Assembly: GCA_023400055.1 (NCBI GenBank)
Contig: JAEXFN010000009.1
Span: forward strand, 48,244 to 112,243
DNA length: 64,000 nucleotides
Direction: 5' to 3'
Source of the DNA: Bacillota bacterium
Lineage (GTDB): Bacteria; Bacillota; UBA4882; UBA8346
Shown: one piece after another, positions 35,437-44,136 of the stretch
Layout of the letters: each line of letters begins with the position of its first letter
Numbering within the stretch: the first letter of the stretch is position 1
Made by a program: the position numbers and the translations under genes
Notes under the pieces: model-generated
What the model was told of the DNA's origin: nothing
Database searches by the model: none
The model's input: the letters and a program-made list of their open reading frames with translations, nothing else

Positions 35437-35877
35437 ACAATTGCTCCTTTTAACCGAATGAAGATGCGTTTCGAAATCCGGCGCAGTCGTTAGCGAAAAG
35501 ACTTCTTACTGGATTTGAATATCCTTTACTGTGGAAATTAACACGATATTCGATTAACAAAAGAAAATGGTTATGATAAAATGATTTAGTTAAAACTGTA
35601 ATCAATTACCGTTTAAAAACCCGACGTAAGCGCAATTCCAACTTTCTTTTAACTTTATCCGATTTTAATTAAACCTCATTTAACAGAATGGTGCTAAATA
35701 TTAAAAATGTTTTTAAAAGGTGACGCGCGGAACGTTACGGCCTCATAATCCGTTATAGTGGGATGCCCGTATCCTTACAGGATAAAGACAGCTATTCTCT
35801 TTCGAAGAGTACCGCTCGCATGAATCCAATTCTTTTGTATCTCGGATAGTTGTGCCGCTGAGAGGAGCTAATACAAT
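35437..35877. other. Intergenic region before the second ABC exporter
   Basis: 441 AT-rich bases between divergent genes. I see TTATAGTGG-like promoter sequence near 35752 and a small hairpin (TATCC TTACA GGATA near 35769), but no gene and no recognised riboswitch. Confidence 0.4.
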
Positions 35878-37995
35878 TTGAACGCCGGAAGAATCATTCG
35901 TTATCTGCTGCCTTACAAACAAAGAATGGTGGCAGTGGCATTAGTTTCGGTAATCCTATCCCTGTTGACTTTGACCGATGCTTGGCTGATGGGGCGTTTG
36001 ACCGATGCCATTTTTTACCGCAGTCGGGGCCTGCCGCTCAGTATCACCTGGCAAAAGAATAATGCCAGCGATTACAAGGAGTTTACCGTCGTTTTTACTA
36101 AAAAGGGCCCTTGGAGCGCAGCCGATCGGCAGAATCTGATTCGCAAGGAAAAAGGTTACGGGGTGACGGTTCTTTCTTCTAAAATAAATGGAAACTCCAT
36201 CACCGAACGGATCCGGGTTTCTAAAAATATTGCCGGTGATCCGGTACAGATGGTCAACGAATTGCAGGCGCATCTGCGGTCCGATTTTGGTTTTTTGCAC
36301 TCCTATATCGCTGTCGGAACGACTGCTCCGGCATCCCCCAAAAGCAACCTGACCTTGTTCCCGCAATTTTACACGGTTTACATTATCCCGGTCGTTCTGA
36401 TTATTGTCTATTTTTTTGAGGGGATTTTTAAATACGGACAGGGTTATTTGCTGGGCGCGGTCAGCCAGCGGGTCCTGATGCAGTTGCGCAACGAGATCTA
36501 TGAAAATCTGCAAAATCTGTCCATCAGTTATTTCGAGCGCAACCAGACCGGTCAGACTGGCCAGCTAATTTCCAGGATTACCAATGACATCGATGCGATT
36601 TATTTCTTATTTGCTTCCGGTGTCATTCAAATGTTGCTTGAGCCATTGGTGGTGGTTTTGGGTTTTATCTGGGGGTTGATCTTGAATTGGAAGCTGGTCC
36701 TGTTATTTGTCTTGATCATGCCCCTGATTGCGTTCCCGGTTAACCGCTTAAGCCGGTTGCTACGCAAAGTAAACATCAGTATCATGAACAAGGTCGCCGA
36801 TATCACCGGAGTTTTGGAGGAGACGCTGAGCGGAATCAAGGTCGTCAAGGCGTTTGGCATGGAGGACCATGAGGTTCAGCGTTTTCACAGAGAAACCCGC
36901 GCCAGCTACGACGCTGCGATGCGGGGGATCCGGGTCAGCAATGCGTTATCGCCGATCATTGATTTCATGATCGCGATCGGCTTGGCGATATTCATAACCT
37001 ATGCGGGTACGCAAGTATTGGGAGAGACGTTGACTCCCGGTGAGTTTTTCACTTTTTCGTTCTTAATCAGCTTCATGGCCAATCCGATCCGCAAGATCAG
37101 CAGCGTTTATTCGAATATCCCGCGCGCTTTGGCAGCGGCCGACCGGGTGTTCGAGATTATCGACCAAAAGTCGGAAGTGGTTGAGGCGGCCGATCCGATC
37201 GATCTGCCGGAAATCCAAGGCGCGGTGCGTTTTGAGAACGTGGCCTTTGGTTATAGCCCGGAAACCATCGTTTTGCACGATATTAACCTGGATGTCCAGC
37301 CGGGCGAGGTCATTGCCTTTGTCGGCCCGAGCGGTGCCGGCAAAACCACCATGATCAACTTGATCGCCCGGTTTTATGACCCGTTGGCCGGACGGGTTTT
37401 GATCGACGGCTGCGATCTGAGTCAATTAAAAATAGCCAGTTTCCGGCGGCAAATGGGAATCGTGCCGCAAGAGACGATTCTGTTTCGCGGCACCGTCGCC
37501 GAGAATATCGCTTATGGCAAGATCGGCGCCACCATGGCGGAGATTGAGGCGGCGGCGCGGGCGGCCAATGTCGCGGAATTCGTCGAGCAACTCCCGGACG
37601 GTTATCAAACCCGGGTCGGTTCCCGGGGGGCGACGCTTTCGGGCGGCCAACGGCAACGGGTCGCGATCGCCCGGGCGCTGTTGCGCGATCCCCGGATCTT
37701 GATCCTGGACGAAGCCACTTCCGCTTTGGATACCCAATCGGAAGTTCTGGTACAGGAAGCATTGGAGCGCCTCATGAGAAACCGCACCTGTTTCGTCATT
37801 GCCCACCGGCTGTCGACCATTCGCAGCGCCAACCGGATCGTGGTCTTGGAGAAAGGCACCATCGTCGAGACCGGAACGCACGAGCAATTGCTTGAGAAGG
37901 GCGGGCTTTACGCCACCTTGTATCGCACCCAGTTCCGAAACCAGGAGTCCGAACTGGAGAAGTCATCTGGTCTGACCGTGAATGTTTTCGAATAA
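35878..37995 (+). CDS. ABC exporter with a large extra-cytoplasmic insertion
   Basis: Fused permease/ATPase, 705 residues, against about 580 for the family. After helix 1 (residues about 17-40) comes an insertion of about 110 residues (FYRSRGLPLS to near SNLTLFPQF) before helix 2 (YIIPVVLIIVYFFEGIF), which should lie outside the membrane. The rest is standard: Walker A VGPSGAGKTT, signature LSGGQRQR, Walker B ILILDEATSALD, switch VIAHRLST. The TTG start at 35878 follows GAGGAG by about ten bases. Substrate unknown. The M23 gene downstream suggests an envelope context. Confidence 0.88.
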   Translation: MNAGRIIRYLLPYKQRMVAVALVSVILSLLTLTDAWLMGRLTDAIFYRSRGLPLSITWQKNNASDYKEFTVVFTKKGPWSAADRQNLIRKEKGYGVTVLSSKINGNSITERIRVSKNIAGDPVQMVNELQAHLRSDFGFLHSYIAVGTTAPASPKSNLTLFPQFYTVYIIPVVLIIVYFFEGIFKYGQGYLLGAVSQRVLMQLRNEIYENLQNLSISYFERNQTGQTGQLISRITNDIDAIYFLFASGVIQMLLEPLVVVLGFIWGLILNWKLVLLFVLIMPLIAFPVNRLSRLLRKVNISIMNKVADITGVLEETLSGIKVVKAFGMEDHEVQRFHRETRASYDAAMRGIRVSNALSPIIDFMIAIGLAIFITYAGTQVLGETLTPGEFFTFSFLISFMANPIRKISSVYSNIPRALAAADRVFEIIDQKSEVVEAADPIDLPEIQGAVRFENVAFGYSPETIVLHDINLDVQPGEVIAFVGPSGAGKTTMINLIARFYDPLAGRVLIDGCDLSQLKIASFRRQMGIVPQETILFRGTVAENIAYGKIGATMAEIEAAARAANVAEFVEQLPDGYQTRVGSRGATLSGGQRQRVAIARALLRDPRILILDEATSALDTQSEVLVQEALERLMRNRTCFVIAHRLSTIRSANRIVVLEKGTIVETGTHEQLLEKGGLYATLYRTQFRNQESELEKSSGLTVNVFE

Positions 37996-38045
37996 TCCAG
38001 GAACTGTTAAAAAAGAATAAAAAGGATGAACTGCGATGATGTCGA

Positions 38046-38074
38046 AGATCCCCTATTGTTAGGGGGTCTTTTTG
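38046..38074 (+). terminator. Terminator-like hairpin touching the M23 gene start
   Basis: GATCCCC pairs with GGGGGTC around ATTGTTA, followed by TTTTT at 38069-38073, only a few bases before ATG 38077. It can terminate the exporter transcript or attenuate the next gene. Confidence 0.65.
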
Positions 38075-38076
38075 GG

Positions 38077-39240
38077 ATGCGGAAGATGCGAAAATTATGC
38101 CTGATATTAAGCGTGCTTTTGAGCATGACATTGATCTCCGGCGGTATAGTGGGGGCCGAAACCAGCCGCCAAAGCGAGCTGAAACAGCTGATTCGCAGGA
38201 CTCAGCAGGAGATCTCCAATAAGAAAAAGAAGGAAAAATCGGTCTTAAGCGATTTGATCACCCAGCAACAAGACCTGGGCCGTTTGGAGCAGAACTATAA
38301 CCAGGTGCGCAATCAGCTCGGCCGGGTCCAAAACCAGTATGAGGAATCCAAACGACAGTTGGCCGGATTACGCCAAAACCTGCAGCAACTCAAGCAGGCC
38401 CGTGACCAGCGTCAACTACAACTCAATCAGCGGTTGGTGGCGATATATAAGCACGGACCCCAAAGCTATCTGAGCATCCTGTTCGAGGCCAGAGATTTTG
38501 CCGATTTGATCTCCCGTTTTTCGTTATTTGCCTATATCGTCCGGAACGATATGGCCGACCTCGGAAAACTGGAAGAGGCCCAGAATGCAGTCCAAAACGA
38601 GCAGCAACGGGTGGAAATCAAAACGGCCCAAGTGGCCAACGAGTTTCGTTCGGTAGCGGCCTTAAAAGATAAAGTGTCGCAACAGCAAAAGCAAGTCGCC
38701 GCGAAAGTCGATTCCACCAAATCCGAATTGAGCAAGATCCAGTCCGATCGTTCCCGTTTGGAAAAGGCGTTGGCCGAATATGAAGCAACTTCCCGGCAAC
38801 TCGAGGCGCAAATCCGGAAAGACCAACAGAAAACCACCGGCGGAGTCCTGGGGACCGGCAAACTCATTTGGCCGGCGCGGGGACCGATCTCCGATCCCTT
38901 CGGCTGGCGGTTCCATCCGATCTTGAGGACAAAACGCTTCCATAATGGACTCGATATCGCGGTCCCTTCGGGAACCCCGGTCCATGCGGCAGACGGCGGC
39001 GTGGTCTTGGTGAGCGGCTGGGAAGGCGGTTACGGTAACTTTGTTGCCATCGATCATGGCAACGGGATTTCCACCTGCTACGGGCATAATTCAAGGCTTT
39101 TGGTCAAGGTGGGACAACGGGTCAGCCAAGGTCAGGTGGTTGCTTATTCGGGCAGTACCGGCTTATCGACCGGTCCGCACATCCACTTCGAGGTCCGGGT
39201 CAAAGGAACTCCGGTGGATCCGCGGCCATATTTGCCGTAA
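38077..39240 (+). CDS. Murein hydrolase activator / M23 peptidase (EnvC-like)
   Basis: Exported wall-remodelling protein, 387 residues. A signal peptide (hydrophobic LCLILSVLLSMTLISGGIVG, cleavage near GAE) is followed by a long coiled coil, residues about 30-255, and a C-terminal M23 domain: FGWRFHPI, HNGLDIAVPSGTPV, YGNFVAIDHGNG and HIHFEVRVKG. The metal ligands His, Asp and HxH are all present, so it may be an active endopeptidase rather than only an activator. ATG 38077 begins the signal peptide; 38086 is an alternative. No good Shine-Dalgarno sequence precedes either, and a terminator hairpin occupies the leader. Confidence 0.87.
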   Translation: MRKMRKLCLILSVLLSMTLISGGIVGAETSRQSELKQLIRRTQQEISNKKKKEKSVLSDLITQQQDLGRLEQNYNQVRNQLGRVQNQYEESKRQLAGLRQNLQQLKQARDQRQLQLNQRLVAIYKHGPQSYLSILFEARDFADLISRFSLFAYIVRNDMADLGKLEEAQNAVQNEQQRVEIKTAQVANEFRSVAALKDKVSQQQKQVAAKVDSTKSELSKIQSDRSRLEKALAEYEATSRQLEAQIRKDQQKTTGGVLGTGKLIWPARGPISDPFGWRFHPILRTKRFHNGLDIAVPSGTPVHAADGGVVLVSGWEGGYGNFVAIDHGNGISTCYGHNSRLLVKVGQRVSQGQVVAYSGSTGLSTGPHIHFEVRVKGTPVDPRPYLP

Positions 39241-39276
39241 TCGGGGAAGGATACGTTGCGGAAGAAAATTTCTTAA

Positions 39277-39318
39277 AAAACAGCTGTTCGGCCCATTGCC
39301 GGACCGAACAGCCGGGAA
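39277..39318 (+). terminator. Terminator after the M23 gene
   Basis: CAGCTGTTCGGCCCATTGCC folds back on GGACCGAACAGCCG, a GC-rich stem flanked by AAAAAA upstream and AAAATTTT downstream. Confidence 0.7.
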
Positions 39319-39330
39319 AATTTTATTGAA

Positions 39331-39448
39331 AGAGGCCGGTAGACTCATCCGAATATTTACCCATTTGGCGAGACAAATGAGCAGTCACCTTTTGATGAAT
39401 CTGAGACTTGCGTGCAGCAAATCTTAAATTTCGTCGCTACCGGCCTCT
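39331..39448. ncRNA. Candidate structured RNA, family unknown
   Basis: A perfect 12-bp stem closes the element: AGAGGCCGGTAG (39331-39342) with CTACCGGCCTCT (39437-39448). Inside are a CATTTG-GCGAGA-CAAATG hairpin, an enclosing GAcTCATC/GATGAaTC helix with one mismatch, and an AGAcTTGC/GCAAaTCT hairpin. It lies between convergent genes, so strand is undecided. No Rfam family is recognised by eye. Confidence 0.45.
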
Positions 39449-39477
39449 CATTGTTATTATGGCGAATCGCCGGCGGT

Positions 39478-40374
39478 TTATTCAATCTCTTCCTGCCAAT
39501 TTTCCCCAAGCACTTGGGTCAAGAAGGCCCGCACCGGCCAGGTCAGGTATTTATCGCGGCGGCAGATCAGGCTGGTCTGGCGGATCATCGGCTGCCACCC
39601 CGCGATTTCAATCCGCGTCAGCCGCTGTTGCTCCAGTTCCTCGCGCACCCCGATGGCCGGCAGAAAAGCCAGCCCCAAACCGCTCTGTACCAGGCGGATG
39701 ATGGCCTCAATGCTCTCAAGCTCGAAAGCGACTTGCGGCTGAAACGAATAGGAGCGGAACTGTTCCTCCAAAAAACGGCGGAAACCGGATCCCGAACGGA
39801 AAAGGATCAAGGCCTCTTCGGCCAGGCGGTTGGCGCCGATTTGCGGGGAATAACCGCCTGGCCCGATCAACCAGATGGGATCCTCGAAGAGCGGGATCTC
39901 CCTCAAGAATTGCGCCAAGGGAACCCCGGGTCTGGTAGTCACCAGCCCCAAGTCGATGGAATTTTCATAGACCAATTTCGCGATTAAGGCGGAATCGCCG
40001 CTCCGGATGCGAATCTCGATCGCCGGATAACTTTGGTGAAATTGTTGAAGAATAACCGGTAAGCGGAAGATGGTGTTGGTCGTTCCGGCGCCGATGACCA
40101 ACCGGCCGCGGGTGGTCGAGAACTGGCGGATGGTCTCGCTGGCGGCATCGGCCAGGTTCAAGATCTGTCGCGCGAAGCTTTGCAGGACTTCGCCGGCCGG
40201 AGTAAGCGCCACGCTGCGGCCCAACCGCTCGATGAGCAGTTCGCCCAATTCTTGCTCGAGGTTCTTGATCTGGACCGTCAGCGCCGGTTGGGTCAGATGA
40301 AGTTCGGCGGCGGCCTTGGAAAAGCTTTTGGATTCGGCGATCCGTTGGAAACTCCGCAATTGATGAAGCTCCAT
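39478..40374 (-). CDS. LysR-family transcriptional regulator
   Basis: DNA-binding regulator of 298 residues. The N-terminal helix-turn-helix reads ELHQLRSFQRIAESKSFSKA and LTQPALTVQIKNLE; the effector domain begins at RLVIGAGTTNTIFRLP. It resembles the CysL/CbbR-like branch. Effector and targets are unknown. ATG 40374 is chosen because family similarity starts there; the Shine-Dalgarno sequence is weak. Divergent from purA but with no evident relation to it. Confidence 0.9.
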   Translation of the reverse strand: MELHQLRSFQRIAESKSFSKAAAELHLTQPALTVQIKNLEQELGELLIERLGRSVALTPAGEVLQSFARQILNLADAASETIRQFSTTRGRLVIGAGTTNTIFRLPVILQQFHQSYPAIEIRIRSGDSALIAKLVYENSIDLGLVTTRPGVPLAQFLREIPLFEDPIWLIGPGGYSPQIGANRLAEEALILFRSGSGFRRFLEEQFRSYSFQPQVAFELESIEAIIRLVQSGLGLAFLPAIGVREELEQQRLTRIEIAGWQPMIRQTSLICRRDKYLTWPVRAFLTQVLGENWQEEIE

Positions 40375-40551
40375 GCCTGGCAACTCTCATTTCCTATAAA
40401 TTTTGCTAATAAGAAATATAAAATCTATTAAATTGTATTATATCATTCTTTGTGCTAGGATGAAATAGTGCTGAGCCCGCGGCGGCCGCTCCAGCGTGAG
40501 CCGGGTCCGCGAGCGAAACCGGCATGGAATCGAGTAAGGAGGCGCCAAGCA

Positions 40552-41841
40552 ATGTCTACGGTAGTCGTGGTCGGATTGCAATGGGGTGACGAAGGCAAGG
40601 GCAAGATCACCGATTTTTTGGCCAGCCAGGCCGATCAAGTCGTCCGCTACCAGGGCGGCAATAACGCCGGTCATACGGTGGTGGTTGGCGACGAAGAGTT
40701 CAAACTGCACCTGGTCCCCTCGGGGATTCTTTATCCGGGAACGCAATGCGTGCTCGGCAACGGGGTGGTTATCAATCCCGGCGTGTTACTTAAGGAATTG
40801 GCCGGGCTCAAAGGCCGCGGCATCGATATCTCCGGTTTGAAGATCAGCGACCGGGCCCATCTGATCATGCCCTATCATCCGCTGCTCGATCAATTGGATG
40901 AGGCCAGCCGGACGACGGGCAAGATCGGCACCACCGGCCGGGGAATCGGCCCGGCGTATGTCGACAAGTATGCCCGGTATGATGCCATCCGCATGGTTGA
41001 CCTGTTGGATGAGGAAGAGTTCAAGACGCGGCTGACGGAAATATTGAAAATCAAGAACCGGATCCTGAGCCAGATTTATGGCCATCCGGGTTTCGAATTG
41101 CAGGATGTTTTGGATGAGTATCTCGGTTACGCCGAGGCGTTGCGGCCGATGGTCACCGACACCTCGGTGCTGATCAACGGGGCGATCCGCCAAAACCGGA
41201 AGGTGTTGTTCGAAGGCGCGCAAGGCACCTTGCTGGACATCGACCACGGCACATTCCCGTTTGTCAGTTCGTCCTCGCCGTCATCCGGCGGCGCTTGCGC
41301 GGGCAGCGGCGTCGGGCCGACCCAGATCGGCAAGGTGGTCGGCGTGGTGAAGGCCTACTCGACCCGGGTCGGCGAAGGACCGTTCCCCACGGAATTGCCG
41401 GATGAACTGGTCTCCCAATTGCGGGACGGCCGGGGCCGGGAATATGGAGTTACCACCGGACGGCCGCGCCGCTGCGGCTGGTTCGACGGGGTAATCTCCG
41501 AGTATTCGGTGCGGATTAACGGCGTCAACGCCTTGGTCGTCATGAAGCTGGACGTACTGGACCAGTTAGAGACGATCAAGATCTGTACCGGCTATCGTTA
41601 CCGCAACAGCGTGATCAAGGAGTTCCCGGCCAGCTTGAAAGCATTGGCCGAATGTACGCCGGTTTATCAGGAACTGCCCGGCTGGCTGTGCGACACCACC
41701 CAGGCCAGGGAGTTGAACGATCTGCCGCCCAAGGCCCGCGATTATTTGAGCCATATCTCCGATTTGGCGCAGGCGTCGATCGCTATGGTTTCGGTGGGCT
41801 GGCGGCGTGATGAAACCGTCATGATCGAGCCGGTCTGGTAA
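40552..41841 (+). CDS. purA: Adenylosuccinate synthetase
   Basis: Converts IMP, aspartate and GTP to adenylosuccinate, the first committed step of AMP synthesis. The 429 residues show the GTP loop QWGDEGKGKI at the N-terminus, GGNNAGHTV, TGRGIGPAYVDK, FEGAQGTLLDIDHGTFPFVS, SGVGPT and TTGRPRRCGW. Length is normal. ATG 40552 follows TAAGGAGG. Single gene, followed by the tRNA promoter. Confidence 0.97.
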   Translation: MSTVVVVGLQWGDEGKGKITDFLASQADQVVRYQGGNNAGHTVVVGDEEFKLHLVPSGILYPGTQCVLGNGVVINPGVLLKELAGLKGRGIDISGLKISDRAHLIMPYHPLLDQLDEASRTTGKIGTTGRGIGPAYVDKYARYDAIRMVDLLDEEEFKTRLTEILKIKNRILSQIYGHPGFELQDVLDEYLGYAEALRPMVTDTSVLINGAIRQNRKVLFEGAQGTLLDIDHGTFPFVSSSSPSSGGACAGSGVGPTQIGKVVGVVKAYSTRVGEGPFPTELPDELVSQLRDGRGREYGVTTGRPRRCGWFDGVISEYSVRINGVNALVVMKLDVLDQLETIKICTGYRYRNSVIKEFPASLKALAECTPVYQELPGWLCDTTQARELNDLPPKARDYLSHISDLAQASIAMVSVGWRRDETVMIEPVW

Positions 41842-41876
41842 ATGGTATTTACCAAGGATTGTAAGGGAAAAAGGTG

Positions 41877-41905
41877 TTGACAGGCTTAATAAAATATTGT
41901 AATAT
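41877..41905 (+). promoter_or_regulatory. Promoter of the tRNA pair
   Basis: TTGACA (41877-41882), 17-base spacer, TAATAT (41900-41905), 39 bases before tRNA-Lys. Confidence 0.85.
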
Positions 41906-41944
41906 ATAAAAGCTGACTGATTTAACCGCCAGCGCGTAAGCAAC

Positions 41945-42020
41945 GGGTCATTAGCTCAGGCGGTAGAGCACCTGACTTTTAATCAGGGTGTCCGGAGTTC
42001 GAGTCTCCGATGACCCACCA
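41945..42020 (+). tRNA. tRNA-Lys (anticodon TTT)
   Basis: 76 bases including the encoded CCA. The acceptor GGGTCAT pairs with ATGACCC, the D loop contains AGCTCAG, the anticodon loop CTTTTAA carries TTT, and the T arm is GGAGTTCGAGTCTCC. Confidence 0.97.
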
Positions 42021-42043
42021 TTTTTCACAATCCGTTGCATCAT

Positions 42044-42119
42044 GGTCCCATCGTCTAGAGGCCTAGGACACCGCCCTTTCACGGCGGTGACACGAGTTCG
42101 AATCTCGTTGGGACTACCA
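42044..42119 (+). tRNA. tRNA-Glu (anticodon TTC)
   Basis: 76 bases including the encoded CCA. The acceptor GGTCCCA pairs with TGGGACT, the anticodon stem CCGCC/GGCGG encloses CTTTCAC with anticodon TTC, and the T arm is ACGAGTTCGAATCTCGT. Confidence 0.97.
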
Positions 42120-42129
42120 AGAATTTACT

Positions 42130-42150
42130 CCCGCGCAAGCGGGTATTTTT
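42130..42150 (+). terminator. Terminator of the tRNA operon
   Basis: CCCGC-GCAA-GCGGG followed by TATTTTT. Just downstream is a direct repeat TTTGCCGACA-A-TTTGCCGACA (42153-42174). Confidence 0.85.
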
Positions 42151-42152
42151 AT

Positions 42153-42749
42153 GTTTGCCGACAATTTGCCGACAGCGATGTAAAATACCAGCTCTGCGCG
42201 TTTTATTTTTACGCATTTTTTTGCAATTTAAAAAGCTTTTCGCGGAAGGCTTGATCCAGTTTCAACATGGCGCTGTCATCAGTATCATATTACTTATCGT
42301 TATGACTCGGGGTTATCAGACCGAGGAAGCCTCAAGTTATCTATTATAAAGTATTTTGCTGACCTTGGAAAGCTATCCCCGCATACTTTTTACCGCTACA
42401 AAAGGAGCATTTTATCGAGCGGGATGCACTAACATTTACACTTACGAAGATGCAGCTTAAGTTGGTTTTGTGAATTTAAAGCCCATTTCCCTTTCCCATA
42501 GCGAGTGCAATTCGAGCGTTATTGGTGTGGTTAAAGCAGGTATAACCAACTTTCGAAAAAGGGTTCAACTTATGGTTGACCCCTTTTTTATGAGTGTCAA
42601 AATGTCAAGATTGAGCGAGAAAAATCTTAAAAAATAAAGAAACAGAAAAAAGATTTTTGTGAACCCGAAATCTTAACGGATAACCCGAAATATTTTCCGT
42701 TTCTTTTTCTTGAAAATGAAAAACCGGGTATCTTAAATATATTCTAGAG
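42153..42749. other. Gene-free region between the tRNAs and the groES remnant
   Basis: About 600 bases with no supported gene. It contains the direct repeat TTTGCCGACA twice at its left edge, possibly a vestigial attachment site; an inverted GTTGGTT/AACCAAC pair (about 42474 and 42545); and a terminator-like hairpin at 42556-42589 (AAAAAGGGTTCAAC with GTTGACCCCTTTTT). The last two could mark an unannotated small RNA. Confidence 0.35.
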
Positions 42750-42775
42750 TTAGCACTCACAAATGAGAGTGCTAA
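42750..42775. promoter_or_regulatory. CIRCE element (HrcA operator) with an 8-base spacer
   Basis: TTAGCACTC and GAGTGCTAA, perfect half-sites, but separated by 8 rather than the canonical 9 bases. It precedes the damaged groES by 22 bases. Confidence 0.92.
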
Positions 42776-42797
42776 TAAACCGGCTGAGGAGGATATT

Positions 42798-43087
42798 ATG
42801 CACATCAAACCTTTAGGCGAACGTCTTGTGGTCAAACCGTTGGAACGCGAAGAGAAGACCAAAAGCGGCATCGTGCTTCCCGACACCGCCAAAGAAAAAC
42901 CCCAAATGGGTAAGGTTCTGGCGGTCGGTTCCGGGAAACTCCTGGACAACGAGCAACGGGTTCGATGGAAGTTGAAGCCGGCGACAAGGTCCTCTTCGCG
43001 AAGTACGCCGGGACGGAAGTCAAATTGGACGGCGAAGAAGTGCTGGTTTTCAAAGAGAGCGATGTTTTGGCAATTATCCCCGAGTAA
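42798..43087 (+). pseudogene. groES: groES with a single-base frameshift
   Basis: Codons 1 to about 55 read as co-chaperonin GroES (MHIKPLGERLVVKPLER, KTKSGIVLPD, KPQMGKVLAVGSGK). Near 42960-42970 the frame is lost: the original product continues in the next frame as MEVEAGDKVLFAKYAGTEV and ends VLAIIPE at TAA 43087. Adding one C in GTTCGATGG (to give V-P-M) restores a full-length GroES. So there is one missing base: a real frameshift or a sequencing error. GAGGAGG precedes the ATG and CIRCE lies upstream. Confidence 0.9.
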
Positions 43088-43112
43088 TCCATGTTAACTG
43101 GAGGTACGAACG

Positions 43113-43258
43113 ATGGCAGGAAAGAAGATTCTCTTTGCTGAAGAAGCGCGTCACTCCCCATCGCCGCGATGCTGTTGACCACCGAGTGCCTGGTGGCCGA
43201 GATTCCGGAGAAAAAACCGATGACGTCTTCGCATGGCGGCATGGATATGGATTATTAA
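43113..43258 (+). pseudogene. groEL: groEL reduced to its two ends by a deletion of about 1.5 kb
   Basis: Starting 25 bases after groES, with GGAGG before the ATG, the first 13-14 codons are typical GroEL (MAGKKILFAEEAR). The sequence then jumps, with a frame change near 43153, to the GroEL C-terminus (IAAMLLTTECLVAEIPEKKP followed by a GGMDMDY end and TAA). About 490 residues are missing, including all ATPase and apical regions. No chaperonin can be made from this locus. An assembly join error would look the same. Confidence 0.88.
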
Positions 43259-43475
43259 TCTAACCGGTTTGTTATAAACCCGAGTTTATCCGAACCCATC
43301 GGCGAAAAGTCCTAAACTCTTAAAATTTGGAAAAGGGAGGGATGAATCAGGAGAAACAGTGTGAAACTTTTTGCGCTGGGATTAGCATAGGTAGTGAGGA
43401 TTTTCATGGGTGTCCTTCTGGGTCCAAGTCCAATCGTCATTTAAAATTAAAATTTTGAACAAGGAGTGATTGCAG

Positions 43476-43913
43476 ATGGTGAACAATCTGATTTCGTTTG
43501 AACCCTTTCATGAGCTGGAGCGCATTCGGAACGAGATGGGACGGCTCTTTAATGAGAGTCTGGCCCGGTTCCCCGTGCTGGAATCGAGCGGCGACAATTA
43601 TTCCACCATTGTTCCGCCGGTGGACATATACTCCACCAATGACGAATTAATCGTCTTCGTGGGTCTGCCCGGCGTCACCGCCGCCAAAGATACCTTGTCG
43701 ATCAGCGGCGAGTTCAAAGCGCCGACTGTCCCGGACGGCACCACTTGTCTGCGGCAAGAACGCCTGTATGGCAAATTCAAACGGGTATTCCGTCTGCCGG
43801 TGCCGGTCCAATCCGACAAAGTTTCGGCCTCCTTCAAGGACGGCGTCCTCGGGATTAAGCTGCCGAAAAATGAAGATATTAAGGGCCGCTCCGTGAAGAT
43901 CAATATTCAATAA
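43476..43913 (+). CDS. Small heat shock protein (Hsp20 / alpha-crystallin family)
   Basis: ATP-independent chaperone, 145 residues. The alpha-crystallin domain spans residues about 40-135, with VPPVDIYSTNDELIVFVGLP, the GKFKRVFRLP block, ASFKDGVLGIKLPK and a C-terminal RSVKINI, the I-x-I type anchor. ATG 43476 has AAGGAG nine bases upstream; a TTG at 43470 is too close to it. The only intact heat-shock gene in this stretch. No CIRCE-like site is seen before it. Confidence 0.9.
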   Translation: MVNNLISFEPFHELERIRNEMGRLFNESLARFPVLESSGDNYSTIVPPVDIYSTNDELIVFVGLPGVTAAKDTLSISGEFKAPTVPDGTTCLRQERLYGKFKRVFRLPVPVQSDKVSASFKDGVLGIKLPKNEDIKGRSVKINIQ

Positions 43914-44065
43914 CCAAACCGTTGGGGGGCGGAGCAGCCGGGGCTTGCCACCCTGACTACCGTCCCGTGAGCGGCGGCCTGCCCCGGCGCAAACTGACAT
44001 AAGGCGTGGTAATGAGTGGCGGGGAAAACCCGCCACTTTGCCAAAATTCTAAATGGTTTCCTTAA

Positions 44066-44122
44066 CTCGAACAAGATCATTGCAACCTATTTCCTTGATT
44101 CATAAGTTGAAATAAATACCGC
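44066..44122 (+). repeat. Interspersed repeat, partial copy 2
   Basis: AAGATCATTGCAACCTATTT, CCTTGATTCATAAGTTGAAA and TAAATACCGC match the first half of the 58235 copy. The left end is missing and the right end abuts the hsp20 remnant. Confidence 0.75.
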
Positions 44123-44136
44123 TGAACGGCAGATTA

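Noticed and set aside
39331..39448. Hammerhead ribozyme or TPP riboswitch
   Set aside because: A CTGAGA string and GATGA are present, but the remaining conserved cores of both families are missing.
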